A stretch of DNA of 48,944 nucleotides from Pseudomonadota bacterium (GTDB taxonomy: Bacteria > Myxococcota_A > UBA9042 > GCA-2863065). A model generated the notes under the pieces. That model searched no databases. It was given only the letters and a program-made list of their open reading frames with translations, and was not told the DNA's origin. Position numbers and translations under genes: made by a program. The stretch lies in NCBI GenBank assembly GCA_005776725.1, contig SXOO01000004.1, forward strand, positions 1-48,944, written 5' to 3'. The number at the start of each line of letters is the position of its first letter. Within the stretch, counting starts at the first letter, position 1. This document shows, piece by piece, positions 7,631 through 17,088 of the stretch.

Positions 7631-9330
7631 TGCGCGCGGTGCTGGCGATGCTGCTGGTGGCGAACGCCGCGGCGGCCATGGACTCCGTGAAGGTGCAGGT
7701 CGCGTCACGCTCGATCGCCGACGGAGACGACGTCCAGGTCTCGTTCGAGTTCTCCGGCTCCGGCGACCAGCAGGTGCCCAGCTTCGAGCCCGACTGGACC
7801 GTGGCCGGGCAGAGCAACAGCACGAGCATCTCGATGTTGAATGGTCGCGTGGAGCGCTCGCTCACGGCCACGTTCGTGCTCATCCCCACTCGCACCGGCA
7901 CGCTCCGGATCGGCGCCGCCCAACTGGTGCGCGGCGGTCAGGTGGTGGCCCAGTCGCAGCCAGTCGACGTGGTGGTCCGCGGCGAAGCCATCGTAAAACC
8001 GAGCGAGGCGAAGAAGGGGTCTCCCGGCGACGACGCGTTCTTCATCACCGAGATCGACCGAGACGCCGTGTTCGTCGGCGAGCCGTTCCTCGTGACCGCG
8101 GCGCTCTACTTGAAGGCCGGCATCCGAGTGAACGACGTGTCGGTCCAAGAAGCGAAGTTCCCCGAACAGGCGCAGCGCCGCCCGGTGCTCTCGGAGCGCT
8201 TCCGGGAGGACGGTCAGCGATCGTTCGGGGGTCAACAGTACAACCGGATCGTGTTGTTTCAGGAGATCTGGGTCCTTCTCCGCCCGGAGACGGTCAGCGT
8301 GCCGTCGCTCAAGGCGGTGATCGAGGTGCCGGGGCGCGGCTTCATGGCGCAGCAGGCCAAGGTGAAGGCGCTGCCCCTCGAGCTCGAGGTGAAGCCAGTG
8401 CCGTCGGCTGGGCGTCCGGCCGGCTACCGGGAAGGCGCCGTCGGCCAGTTCACCGTGGCTGCCACGCTCACACCGGACCAGGCCCGGTCGCGAGCGGTCT
8501 TCGAGGTGGTCATCACCGGCGAGGGCAGCCTCGAGACCCTGGACCCCCCCACGATCCCCGCGGTGGCCGGCGCCACGGTGGAGGCGCTCCCGTCGGACGA
8601 CCAGGACTCGGTGACGGTCACGGCGAACGGGGTGACCGGGAAGCGCGTCTTCCAGTACCTCGTGAACCCGCAGCGCGCCGGGGTGGTCCAGCTCCCGTCT
8701 CTGGAGCTCCACTGGTTCAACCCCGACACGGCCACCTTCGAGTCGGCGCGCACCGAACCGGCCCAATACGACGCCAGCGGTGGCGTGGCCGCCGTGAAGC
8801 GCACCGATCCAGAGCGGCCCACATTCGAGGCCCGGGCGCGGCTCCAGCCCATCGAGACCTCCGTCACCATCGCCGCCCCGGCGCCGCCCGACCTGCATCG
8901 GCAGCCCGTCTTCCTGGGCCTGCTGGGCGGCTCACTGGGCCTCTTCCTGGGCGCCGAGCTCTTTGTCTGGATGCGGCGACGCGCCAGCGAGGGGGCCCAG
9001 AATCGCCCGAAGCGGGCCATGCCTACGGCGGTGGATCGGGTGAGATCCGCCCGCTCCGGCAGCGCCGCGGAGTTCTACGGGGATCTCGCTCGCGCGCTCC
9101 GGGGCTACCTCGAGGACCGGCACGGCATCGCGATGGCGGGCGTGGTCGAGGCGACGCTGCGAACGGAGCTCGCGCGCCGAGGGCACACCGAGGCCTCGGT
9201 CGAGGCCGTGCTGCGCGAGCTCGACGCCTGCGATGGCGCTCGGTTCGCGCCATCGGGTGATACGGGAGAGCTCGAGGGCGCCCGAACTCGAATGAAGGCG
9301 CTCCTCGAAACGCTGGAGGGCGAACGATGA
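7630..9330 (+). CDS. batD: BatD family protein
   Basis: A 566-residue protein with a signal peptide (MRAVLAMLLVANAAAA). A long beta-rich extracytoplasmic region begins VKVQVASRSIADGDDVQVSF, the typical BatD opening. It continues through WTVAGQSNST, LIPTRTGTLRIGA and the second BatD repeat near DAVFVGEPFLVTAAL (about residues 140-160). One membrane helix lies at about 425-445, and a cytoplasmic helical tail of about 115 residues contains AEFYGDLARALRGYLEDRHG. ATG at 7630 gives a TGATG junction; a GTG directly before it at 7627 would give GTGA and one more residue. BatD proteins contribute to Bat complexes at the membrane. The function in aerotolerance or envelope integrity is inferred from other bacteria. 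Confidence 0.85.
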   Translation: MRAVLAMLLVANAAAAMDSVKVQVASRSIADGDDVQVSFEFSGSGDQQVPSFEPDWTVAGQSNSTSISMLNGRVERSLTATFVLIPTRTGTLRIGAAQLVRGGQVVAQSQPVDVVVRGEAIVKPSEAKKGSPGDDAFFITEIDRDAVFVGEPFLVTAALYLKAGIRVNDVSVQEAKFPEQAQRRPVLSERFREDGQRSFGGQQYNRIVLFQEIWVLLRPETVSVPSLKAVIEVPGRGFMAQQAKVKALPLELEVKPVPSAGRPAGYREGAVGQFTVAATLTPDQARSRAVFEVVITGEGSLETLDPPTIPAVAGATVEALPSDDQDSVTVTANGVTGKRVFQYLVNPQRAGVVQLPSLELHWFNPDTATFESARTEPAQYDASGGVAAVKRTDPERPTFEARARLQPIETSVTIAAPAPPDLHRQPVFLGLLGGSLGLFLGAELFVWMRRRASEGAQNRPKRAMPTAVDRVRSARSGSAAEFYGDLARALRGYLEDRHGIAMAGVVEATLRTELARRGHTEASVEAVLRELDACDGARFAPSGDTGELEGARTRMKALLETLEGER

Positions 9331-10091
9331 TCCGCTGGCTCGTGGCGCTCAGCGTGCTCGCCGCGCCCGCGGTCCGCGCGGAGACCCTGGAGGAGCGGTT
9401 CGCAGCCGCGAACAGCCTCTACCAGAAGAAGCGCTTCAACGAAGCGCGGGCCGCGTACGAGGTGCTAATCGAGCGCTTCGGCGTTCGGGCCGCCGCTGTG
9501 CAGTACAACCTCGGGAACGCCGAGTTCGAGCTGGAGCACATCGGTCGAGCGATCCTGGCGTACAAACGCGCGCTGACGCTCTCACCCAGCCCCGACCTGG
9601 AGCGTGGGATCCGCGCCAACCTCGAGTCCGCTACAGCCGCGATCGTCGAGCGACACCGGAAGGACCAGGATCGGGCGGTCACGGTGCTCGACGAGACCCA
9701 CGGCGCCCTCTACAGCGTCTTCCATCTCGTGAGCCCTGCCCTCTCCGGCTGGGCAATGGCCGGCCTCTGGGTCGGGCTCCTCGGGCTCATCGCGTTGCGT
9801 CGCCGTCTCGCCTTCGCGCGAACCGCGGCCGTGATCACCGCCATCCCCTGGGCGCTGGCGACCACCCTGTTCCTGGGCAACGTGATCACGAGCGAGGCCG
9901 TTGTGCGAGGCGTGGTGGTGAAAGACAACGTGCGGTTGCAGGAGGGGCGCGGCGCGGGCGCCACCGAGTCGGACGTGCCCGAGGGGCTCGAGGTGCGAAT
10001 CCTCGACACTTCGGATCCGGCCGAGACCCAGATCAGGCTCTCGAACGGCCGCGAGGGCTGGGTCCCGGCGAAGGCGGTCGAGGCCATCTGA
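9327..10091 (+). CDS. batE: BatE-like protein: signal peptide, TPR, two membrane helices, SH3-like tail
   Basis: A 254-residue protein whose ATG overlaps the batD stop (ATGA). It starts with a signal peptide (MIRWLVALSVLAAPAVRA). TPR-like helices follow at about residues 22-95 (RFNEARAAYEVLIERFG, VQYNLGNAEFELEHIGRAI). Two membrane segments lie at about 133-152 and 162-182, and a bacterial SH3-like domain at about 190-254 (VVKDNVRLQEGRGAGA and NGREGWVPAKAVEAI). This TPR-membrane-SH3 layout is that of BatE. It is the last gene of the operon. The next gene is convergent, 68 bases away, and I see no strong hairpin with a T-run between them. Confidence 0.83.
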   Translation: MIRWLVALSVLAAPAVRAETLEERFAAANSLYQKKRFNEARAAYEVLIERFGVRAAAVQYNLGNAEFELEHIGRAILAYKRALTLSPSPDLERGIRANLESATAAIVERHRKDQDRAVTVLDETHGALYSVFHLVSPALSGWAMAGLWVGLLGLIALRRRLAFARTAAVITAIPWALATTLFLGNVITSEAVVRGVVVKDNVRLQEGRGAGATESDVPEGLEVRILDTSDPAETQIRLSNGREGWVPAKAVEAI

Positions 10092-10159
10092 CCTCGGCTC
10101 CCCTGCCCCGCCTGATCAGTGTGGTCCTACCCACCCAGCTCGACGGCAGGCGCCACCGC

Positions 10160-11581
10160 TCACCTCGGGATACAGTCTCCCGACGCACACACCGAAGCGC
10201 GGAATCCGAGGCCTGCGTCGAGCAGGATCGAGTCTCCGCTCACCTTTTGCGCCGTGAACGAGGACGCCGTGGGCGTCTCCCAAGCGGCGCCGTCGGGTTG
10301 ATTCTGAAGCACGAGCCCGTGCTGGCTCCCGGTCACGGAGACGTCGGTGACGGTGAACGTCTGGGGGCTGGGGGAGTCCGCGAAGATCCCGGCCCGCGCG
10401 TTGCCGGAGAGCGTGGCCCCGGTGATCGTCAGCGCCGCGCCGCTGGCGGCCAGCACCGCGTCCCCCGGGGAGTCGGCGGCGCCCGTAGTCCCCGATACCG
10501 TGGCGCCATCGACCGTGAGCGTGCTGCCCGAGGTGGCCGCCAGGCCGTACACTTGGTTGGCGTCGAGCAGCGCCGACCCCACCACAGTGGCCGAGGCCCC
10601 GAGCTGGGCCCAGAGCCCCGCGAGGCCGTTGCCATTCGACGCGCCGCCGAAGGTGACGGAGGAAGAGCCGGACGCCAGCACGCCGGCCCGCGCCGAGCCC
10701 TCGACGGAGCTGGCGCTGTCGACCTCGAGATTTGCGGCGTCGACGACGAGCAGGCCGTCTCCACCCTCGCCCGAGCGCTCGAGCGTGCCGGTGACGGAGA
10801 CCCCAGAGAGCGTCGCCCGCGCCTCCCCATAGAGCGCGACGCCGACGAGCGAGTTTCCGTCGAGGGTGGCGCCGGTGACGGAGACCGTGTCGCCCTCGTG
10901 GAACGTGGGATCGATGATGGCGATCCCGCCGGACCCGTTGGCCACGAGGAAGGTCGGGTCGATGATCGCGCGACCGCCGGAGATATAGATGCCGACGCCC
11001 TGGTTGCCTTCGATTCGCCCGCCCGAGATCTTCAGCGAGGCCCCCTCGACCACCTGGACGCCGTGGCCCTCGTCCAGCTCCGCCGGGCGCGGGAGATCGA
11101 GGGGGTCTGGCGACGCGTTGAACGCGGTCTTCGAGGTGGCGCGCACGTCTACGTCCTGGAGGGTGAGCTCGCCACCGTCCACACGGATACCGGCCGCCGT
11201 GGCCTTCTCGACAGAGAGGTTCGACACCCGAACGGCCACCGCGCCCTTCACGCGGACGCCCGAGGCGCTCGGTGGAGGCGAGATGATCGTGGTGGCGGCT
11301 CCGGAGCCGACGAGCGACACGTCGCGATCGAGCACGACCGCCTCGCGCCAGGTGCCCGCGGTGACGACGACCGTGCCGCCCGGAGGCGCGTCTGTGAGCG
11401 CCGCCCCGATAGCGCTGAAAACGCCCCGCCCTCCGCCGTCGCACGCCAGCGACGAGACCACGCGGGCGTCGGCGGGCACCCCCTCCGGCAACGAGCAAGC
11501 GGGCAAGGACCCGGACGCTCCGCACGCCGTTAGCCACACGGAGGTGCCTAGGACAGCAATTCGTCGATATGGGCTAACCAT
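10160..11581 (-). CDS. Parallel beta-helix lipoprotein
   Basis: A 473-residue predicted lipoprotein: MVSPYRRIAVLGTSVWLTAC with lipobox Cys20. From about residue 55 on it is a run of short irregular repeats rich in Gly, Val, Ser, Thr and Ala, with pectate-lyase/NosD-like phrases such as GGTVVVTAGTWREAVVLD, GAATTIISPP, AGIRVDGGELTLQDVDV and GIYISGGRAIIDPTFLV. This indicates a right-handed beta-helix. I see no obvious polysaccharide-lyase catalytic motif, so a binding or structural role is as likely as an enzyme. The ATG at 11581 overlaps the kinase stop by 8 bases and gives a clean lipoprotein signal; an upstream in-frame extension would not. It is the last gene of the activator-kinase-lipoprotein operon and a plausible surface output of that system. 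Confidence 0.8.
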   Translation of the reverse strand: MVSPYRRIAVLGTSVWLTACGASGSLPACSLPEGVPADARVVSSLACDGGGRGVFSAIGAALTDAPPGGTVVVTAGTWREAVVLDRDVSLVGSGAATTIISPPPSASGVRVKGAVAVRVSNLSVEKATAAGIRVDGGELTLQDVDVRATSKTAFNASPDPLDLPRPAELDEGHGVQVVEGASLKISGGRIEGNQGVGIYISGGRAIIDPTFLVANGSGGIAIIDPTFHEGDTVSVTGATLDGNSLVGVALYGEARATLSGVSVTGTLERSGEGGDGLLVVDAANLEVDSASSVEGSARAGVLASGSSSVTFGGASNGNGLAGLWAQLGASATVVGSALLDANQVYGLAATSGSTLTVDGATVSGTTGAADSPGDAVLAASGAALTITGATLSGNARAGIFADSPSPQTFTVTDVSVTGSQHGLVLQNQPDGAAWETPTASSFTAQKVSGDSILLDAGLGFRASVCASGDCIPR

Positions 11582-14500
11582 TGCTCTGCTCCTGCTTCGT
11601 TCGTTCGACCTCGAGCTGCTGACCAGCAGCCGCGAAGCCATCGATTGCCATCTGGTAGGTCGCCCATGCGTCGCCGCGCTGGCAAGCCCGCTGAACTCGC
11701 GCCAGCGTCCGAAGCGCGGGGGCTGCCAGCCCGGACGTCGCTCCTGCCCCGCCGGTGGCCTCCGCGAGCGCATCACGTGCGCGAGCCTCGGCGCGGTCGA
11801 GGTGTTCGAGCGCGAGCAGCGCCTCTGCCTGGACCCGCAGCGCCTCAGCGAGCTGGTCCCGCGATCCGAGCGCCCTCAGCGCGCCCTCGCCTTCCTCGGC
11901 GTAGCGGAGGCCTTCCTCCGGTCGCTTGGTCCTCACGGCGTATTCGGCCAGGTTCACGGACGCCACGGCCGTTCCGTGGAGGAAACCCGCTTTCCGCGCG
12001 CACGCGAGCGCCCGCTCCCAGTGCGCAGCCGCTCCATGGAGGTCGTCGCGCCACCACGTCGCGTTGCCGAGCGCCAGCAGCGCAGTTGCCCGAGCCGCAG
12101 CGAAACCGGTGGCCTCCCAGTGCTTCACCGCCTCACCATAGGCCTGTTCGCCAAGCTCGCGGTCGCCGAGCCGGCTGGCGGCGTGTCCGAGCGCGCCATA
12201 TAGGGTCCCGAGAGTCTCGTGAGAGGCGGGCTCTGGGGCGCCCTGGAGACTCCGAATGGTCTGCTGCGCCACATGGCGGGCCTCAGCGAATCGGCCTCTG
12301 CGCGAGAGGATCATAGCCCGGCGCGCCGCCAGCTCGATGAGACCGGCGCCGACCGCGTCCGGCACGTCGAGCGCCAGGAGCGCGTCGTCCGTCCGGCCAA
12401 GCTGCTCGAGCACCCCAGCTCGCCGCGCGGCCAACCGGGCCCGGAACGCCGCGTTCGCGGTCTCGGCGGCGCGATCCAACGTCCGGAGCGCCTCGTCTGT
12501 ACTGCCGGCGAGCACCTGAGCCAGCGCCAACCCGAGCCAAGCGTCCTCACGGACGCTCGCGGAGACCGGCTCTGGCGAAGCGTCCGAGAGCGCCGCCAGT
12601 CGGAGCGCGTCCTCGAACACCGCCGCGGCGTCGCTGGCCGCCAGCGAGCCCAGCGCCTGCCGCCCCGCGCGAACAGCGCAACGGGCAGCGCTCGCCAGCT
12701 CTCCGCCCCGCTCGAAGTGGTGGCGCGCCAGATCTTCTAGGCCGGCCGCCCGCGACTCCAGCCAGATGGCGATGCTGCGATGGGCCGCCTTGCAGACGCG
12801 CGGATCCAGGTTCCGATAGACGACCTGCCGCTTCAGCTCGCTTCGCCAAAGGAACTCGCGCGCTCCGCCGACCCGGCTAGGCCGTCCCTCGGCGAAGAAG
12901 CCAGTCGCCAGGAGCCCGGGAACGGCGTTGTCCGGAACACCCGGCATGGGTACCCAGCCGGACGCTCCCGCTGCGGCCATGGTCTCCAGCGCCGCCACCA
13001 CATCGGGCGGGAGCGTCGCCAGACGTCCCAACAACAGTGAGTCGAGCGCCTCGATGCCACGCGCTCCGCCGAAGACGGCCTCTTCGATGAGGAGCGGGAT
13101 CCCACCGGCTCCCTCCGCGATAGCCCGGCCGAGCTCGGGAGGCACGACGCCGCCACTGAGCGCGGACGCCAGCTGCCGCGACTCTCCTGCGCTGAGCGGC
13201 CCAAGGGTCAGGGACAGCTTCCGCTCCGACGGGCCACGCCACACAGCGGCGACGTCGAAGCCGGGGTCAGGGCGGTGCGCCAGGAGCCAGACGACCGGAT
13301 CCTGCTCGAGCTCCGCCATGAGCGCCGAGACCAGGTCCCGGGTGGCCGGACGCGACCACTGAAAATCGTCGATGTGCAGCAGGACGGGACGCTCGTTCTG
13401 CTCGAACGCTTGTTCGGCAGCGGTGAATGGCAGGCGCGACTGGAGCCGGATGAGGTGCGCCAGGGCGCGGACCGTGGCGGTGCGCTCGGCGTCGCGCGCC
13501 CCCGCACGCTCGTCTGCGGCGAGCTCGTTGCCCCCGGCAAGCCGGGCGATCAGGGTGCCGTCGCGCTCGTGGTCCACCGGGCTGCCTTCGGGCTCGAGGT
13601 GGTCCAGGTACCGCGCGATCCGCTCGTGGAGCGCGCCCGGCTCACGGGCGAGAGGAGCCAGGATCGCCTGTACGAACGGCTCATGGGCAAGACCCACGCC
13701 CTCGGGCGAGCAACGCCCGCTGAACAGGCTGAGCCGGCCGTCCGCGGCGGCCTCGGACGCCAGCTCCTCCACGATCCGTGACTTCCCGAAGCCGCCGGGG
13801 GCGCCCAGCGTGACCAGGTGCTGTAGCCGTTGCTCGGCGGCCGAAGAGAGGCTGCGCCGGATCAGCGCCAGCTCCAGCTCGCGTCCGACCCACGGCCCGC
13901 GGTCGCTCGCGAACTCGTGGCCGAAGGGCCTTCGCTGCGTTACGTGCCGATGCCCTCCGATCCCTCGCACGTCGAACAGACCCGCGGAGCGTCGCAAGGC
14001 CGCGGGGGTCACCACCACACCGCTCGGTGCGGCGGAGGCAGCGTCGGCTGCGGCCACGTCTAGCGCGCCCCCGCCAACGACCGGCGCACCGAGCCAATCC
14101 AGCGGCCGCATCATCTCGCCCACATCGACAGCCGCCCGGACCGCGACAACGCTTCGGACCGGTAACGTCGGGTCTGCCTCGATGGAGCGGGCCAGCGCCT
14201 GGAGCCCCAGCCCTGCGTCGACGGCGCGCTCGCCGTCGAGTCCGTCGCGGCGCGAGAACAACGTGACGAGCCGCCCGCCAACCCACGACACGGTGGTGCC
14301 GCCAAGCGCCAGGACCTGTTGCCCAGCGCCCCGGGCGAACGTCTCCGCCACCAGCGCGGTCTCGCCTCGATAGAGCTCGCGACCCGAAGCGTGCTGGAGC
14401 TTCACATCGGCGACGAGGGCGGCTCCCTCGACCCACACCGACTCGTCACCGGCGATCGCCGTGCTGCGGAACACGCTGGCCGTGGCGCCAAGGTCGTCGT

Positions 14501-15425
14501 TCGCCTGGGCGTCGGCGCGCTGTGCTCGAGCGGGCTCGGTCTCTCCGGAAGCCGCCCGGGAGCCTTGCGACCCGGCCAAGAGCGCTCGGGCGAACTCGCT
14601 CGGCGTCTTGAAGCGGTCCGCCGGGTCCTTTCGCAACGCGCGGTCGAGCGCCTCGCCGTAGGCCCCCTCGAGGATCTTGGGCTTCTCGTTGCGGTGTGCC
14701 CAGAGGATGGAGAGGTCAGAGCGTTCCGAGAACGGGTGACGCCCGGCGAGCAGCTCGTATGCCAGCACTCCAAGCGCGTAGGTGTCTGCGGCCGGACCCG
14801 CGCGGCCCCCGGCGATGACCTCCGGTGCGGCGTAGAGCGGAGTGAATCCCGTGGCGCCAGCGGACTGGCCTTGCGAGGCGTCCGGCGCTGCCGTGCCCCC
14901 CTCGTCGTGCGTAGCGAGGCCAAAGTCGGCGACCTTCAAGTGGAGGGAGTCGCCGTCGAGCGTGGTAACCAGCACGTTCGCCGGCTTCACGTCGCCGTGC
15001 ACGACGCCGCGCTCGTGAGCGTGGGTGAGCCCTCGCGCGATCTGATCGATGACGTGCAGCGCCTCGACCTCGGTGAACGAGGTCTGACGCATCCGCTGCT
15101 GGAGCGTGCCCCCCGCGATGTACTCCATCACCACGAACCAGTGCTGCCCGTGGGTGCCGAACCCGAAGACCTGCACGACGTTTGGGTGCTGCAGTCGGGA
15201 CAACGCCCGCGCCTCCCCGAGCGCGGCCTGGTCCACCGAGAGCCGATTGCGCGCCGACGGCGACAACACCTTGAGCGCCACGGGTCGATCGAGGAGGACG
15301 TCGCGGACCCGGTACACTTCGCCCTGCGCGCCGGCGCCCAGGCAGGCCTCCACGATGTAGGCCTCGCGAACGCGCTCACCCGACGTGAAGAGCGGCGGCC
15401 GAGATGACTGGGTGTTCGCTGCCAT
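11574..15425 (-). CDS. Ser/Thr protein kinase with cyclase-like, AAA ATPase and TPR regions
   Basis: A 1283-residue cytoplasmic signalling protein. Residues about 22-285 form a protein kinase: glycine loop LGAGAQGEVYRV, VALK with Lys52, catalytic HGDVKPAN (Asp145), DFG at 167-169 and AAPE near 199. The usual HRD arginine is Gly, making it a non-RD kinase. About 328-488 resembles a degenerate class III nucleotidyl cyclase fold. About 505-760 is an AAA/STAND-type ATPase with Walker A GAPGGFGKS (about 541) and an acidic VLLHIDDFQWS (about 681). The last roughly 350 residues are TPR-like helices. There are no membrane segments. The ATG forms a TGATG overlap with the sigma-54 activator upstream, and the stop overlaps the lipoprotein gene by 8 bases. 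Phosphorylation of the activator is a reasonable inference, not shown. Confidence 0.87.
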   Translation of the reverse strand: MAANTQSSRPPLFTSGERVREAYIVEACLGAGAQGEVYRVRDVLLDRPVALKVLSPSARNRLSVDQAALGEARALSRLQHPNVVQVFGFGTHGQHWFVVMEYIAGGTLQQRMRQTSFTEVEALHVIDQIARGLTHAHERGVVHGDVKPANVLVTTLDGDSLHLKVADFGLATHDEGGTAAPDASQGQSAGATGFTPLYAAPEVIAGGRAGPAADTYALGVLAYELLAGRHPFSERSDLSILWAHRNEKPKILEGAYGEALDRALRKDPADRFKTPSEFARALLAGSQGSRAASGETEPARAQRADAQANDDLGATASVFRSTAIAGDESVWVEGAALVADVKLQHASGRELYRGETALVAETFARGAGQQVLALGGTTVSWVGGRLVTLFSRRDGLDGERAVDAGLGLQALARSIEADPTLPVRSVVAVRAAVDVGEMMRPLDWLGAPVVGGGALDVAAADAASAAPSGVVVTPAALRRSAGLFDVRGIGGHRHVTQRRPFGHEFASDRGPWVGRELELALIRRSLSSAAEQRLQHLVTLGAPGGFGKSRIVEELASEAAADGRLSLFSGRCSPEGVGLAHEPFVQAILAPLAREPGALHERIARYLDHLEPEGSPVDHERDGTLIARLAGGNELAADERAGARDAERTATVRALAHLIRLQSRLPFTAAEQAFEQNERPVLLHIDDFQWSRPATRDLVSALMAELEQDPVVWLLAHRPDPGFDVAAVWRGPSERKLSLTLGPLSAGESRQLASALSGGVVPPELGRAIAEGAGGIPLLIEEAVFGGARGIEALDSLLLGRLATLPPDVVAALETMAAAGASGWVPMPGVPDNAVPGLLATGFFAEGRPSRVGGAREFLWRSELKRQVVYRNLDPRVCKAAHRSIAIWLESRAAGLEDLARHHFERGGELASAARCAVRAGRQALGSLAASDAAAVFEDALRLAALSDASPEPVSASVREDAWLGLALAQVLAGSTDEALRTLDRAAETANAAFRARLAARRAGVLEQLGRTDDALLALDVPDAVGAGLIELAARRAMILSRRGRFAEARHVAQQTIRSLQGAPEPASHETLGTLYGALGHAASRLGDRELGEQAYGEAVKHWEATGFAAARATALLALGNATWWRDDLHGAAAHWERALACARKAGFLHGTAVASVNLAEYAVRTKRPEEGLRYAEEGEGALRALGSRDQLAEALRVQAEALLALEHLDRAEARARDALAEATGGAGATSGLAAPALRTLARVQRACQRGDAWATYQMAIDGFAAAGQQLEVERTKQEQSNG

Positions 15426-16999
15426 CAGCCGGCTGCCCGACGTGGGACGGGAGGCGCACCGAGACGGGAGACCAGCGTGGTCCTCGGAAGGTCAATTGCG
15501 CGAGCCGCTCTCGCGTGCACGCCGCCAAAAGCAGACACGAGCGCCTCGAGGAACGAGAGCTCGCGGTTCTCGAGCTCGCTCCGCGCAGCCTGGAGCTGGT
15601 TCCACTCGTGGAGCCAGTCTGTCGGCTTGGCCGAGGCGTGGTTGGCCGAGCGCGACGGGATGGAAGCCGGAGCGTGGCGTCGGCCGGGCTGGAGGTGATG
15701 ACCGTCAAGGACCAACGCCGCTGGGTCGTCAGCAAGCGCCCGTTCGCGCGCACGCGCCACGCGGCTCTCCAGCTCTCGAACGTTGCCGGGCCAAGCGGCT
15801 TCGGGGGAGGTGAGGAGCCGGCGAGCGGCCACTGTCAGCGCCCAAGGGCGCTCCGGATCGAGGGCTCTCAAGAAGGCCTCCGCCATGGGGACGATGTCCT
15901 GCCGTCGCTCGCGCAGCGGGGGCACCAGGAGCGTGGTCGCTGATAACCGGTAGTAGAGGTCACGGCGAAACCGTCCGGCCTCCATAGCAGCGTCGAGGTC
16001 GCCATTCGTGGCCGAGATTAAGCGGACGTCCGCACGACGGGGCTCTCGTCCAGCGTACCCGAGCGGGCGATAGGTCCCGAACTGCGTGAAGTCCAAGAGG
16101 AGCTGCTGCGCGAGCGGGGGGAGGTTCAGGATCTCGTCGAAGATCAGCGTGCCCCCGTGGGCGTACTCCACGAGCCCAATGCGCTTCCCTATGGCGCCCG
16201 AGAAGGCGCCGCGCTCGTGCCCGAAGAGCTCGGAAGTGATGGTGTTGAGGTCGTCGCTGGACCCCAGCGTGGCGCGAACGACCGGGCCCCTCGCCGAGGC
16301 CTCGGCGAGCGCGGTGGCCAGCAGCGTCTTGCCGGTCCCCGACTCCCCGAGCACGAGCACTGGTGACACGCCGCGAACGAGCGAGCGGACCTCGGCGCGC
16401 AGATGCGCGAGGCTCGGAGGCGAGAGGATCTCGTCGAGCTGGGGTCGACCTGTGCGACGGGACTCGGCGGGTGCCGGAACGGCGGGCTCGTCGTCGCGCA
16501 AGAGCGCGAGCGAGATCACGCGGCACGCCCCCTTGAAGAGGTCGACGTGGTTCCGGGAGATGTGGCGGTCTGTGGTCCGGAAATCCACATAGAACACCGC
16601 CCTCTCGAGCGCGGACCGGGCGCCGCTCCGAACGGGGGCCGCCATGGCGAGGGCGATGTCCAGGTCCACCATGCTCTGGGAGCGCTGGCCTATCAGGCCC
16701 GAGCGCACAACCGCCTCGCCGCTGAGGATCGCCTCGTCGATGATGCTTCGGCTGGCTTCGGACCACTCCGCGGTGGTCAGCACCGTGGCGCTAGCCCGCG
16801 CCGTCACGACGTGACGCGCCGATCCGCGCACGAGGACCAGGAGCCCCCTGTCGGCAGACAAGGTCTCCACGAGCAGCTCGAGGCACGAGCCAAGGCGCTC
16901 TTCCACCGTGCCGGGAGACTCCAGGCGCAGGACGAGCTCCTCCAGAGCCTGCCACATGCGCGGCGCAGTCAGCATCTGCGGCTCTTGGACGGTCACCAT
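15425..16999 (-). CDS. Sigma-54-dependent transcriptional activator with GAF-like sensor domain
   Basis: A 524-residue bacterial enhancer-binding protein. Residues about 10-175 look like a GAF sensor (ADRGLLVLVRGSARHVVTA, and the closing FYVDFRTTDRHISRNHVDLF). The central AAA+ domain has Walker A GESGTGKT (about 218), the sigma-54-contacting loop GAFSGA (about 265; usual GAFTGA, Ser for Thr), Walker B TLIFDEI, and PPLRERRQDI plus AWPGNVRELE. The C-terminus has a Fis-like helix-turn-helix (FLEALVSAFGGVHARAARAI). There is no receiver domain, so control is through GAF, a ligand or phosphorylation. A TTG 54 bases upstream (17053) is in frame, but ATG at 16999 is preferred. The gene is followed by the kinase with a TGATG overlap, so the two probably form one signalling pathway. 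A sigma-54 promoter match lies upstream. Confidence 0.9.
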   Translation of the reverse strand: MVTVQEPQMLTAPRMWQALEELVLRLESPGTVEERLGSCLELLVETLSADRGLLVLVRGSARHVVTARASATVLTTAEWSEASRSIIDEAILSGEAVVRSGLIGQRSQSMVDLDIALAMAAPVRSGARSALERAVFYVDFRTTDRHISRNHVDLFKGACRVISLALLRDDEPAVPAPAESRRTGRPQLDEILSPPSLAHLRAEVRSLVRGVSPVLVLGESGTGKTLLATALAEASARGPVVRATLGSSDDLNTITSELFGHERGAFSGAIGKRIGLVEYAHGGTLIFDEILNLPPLAQQLLLDFTQFGTYRPLGYAGREPRRADVRLISATNGDLDAAMEAGRFRRDLYYRLSATTLLVPPLRERRQDIVPMAEAFLRALDPERPWALTVAARRLLTSPEAAWPGNVRELESRVARARERALADDPAALVLDGHHLQPGRRHAPASIPSRSANHASAKPTDWLHEWNQLQAARSELENRELSFLEALVSAFGGVHARAARAIDLPRTTLVSRLGAPPVPRRAAG

Positions 17000-17088
17000 T
17001 GCGAAGTAGACCTCAACGGGGATGCTCGGGGAACGCAAAGCGCGCCCCGACAAGCGCCAATCTAAAGCAACACGTTATCCGGTTCGAG

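Noticed and set aside
10092..10159. A terminator between batE and the convergent lipoprotein gene.
   Set aside because: No stem of useful length and no T-run in these 68 bases.
10116..11537. A 473-residue frame overlapping the beta-helix lipoprotein.
   Set aside because: It is Arg/Gly-rich antisense- or offset-frame text. The overlapping lipoprotein frame has a signal, lipobox and repeat pattern.
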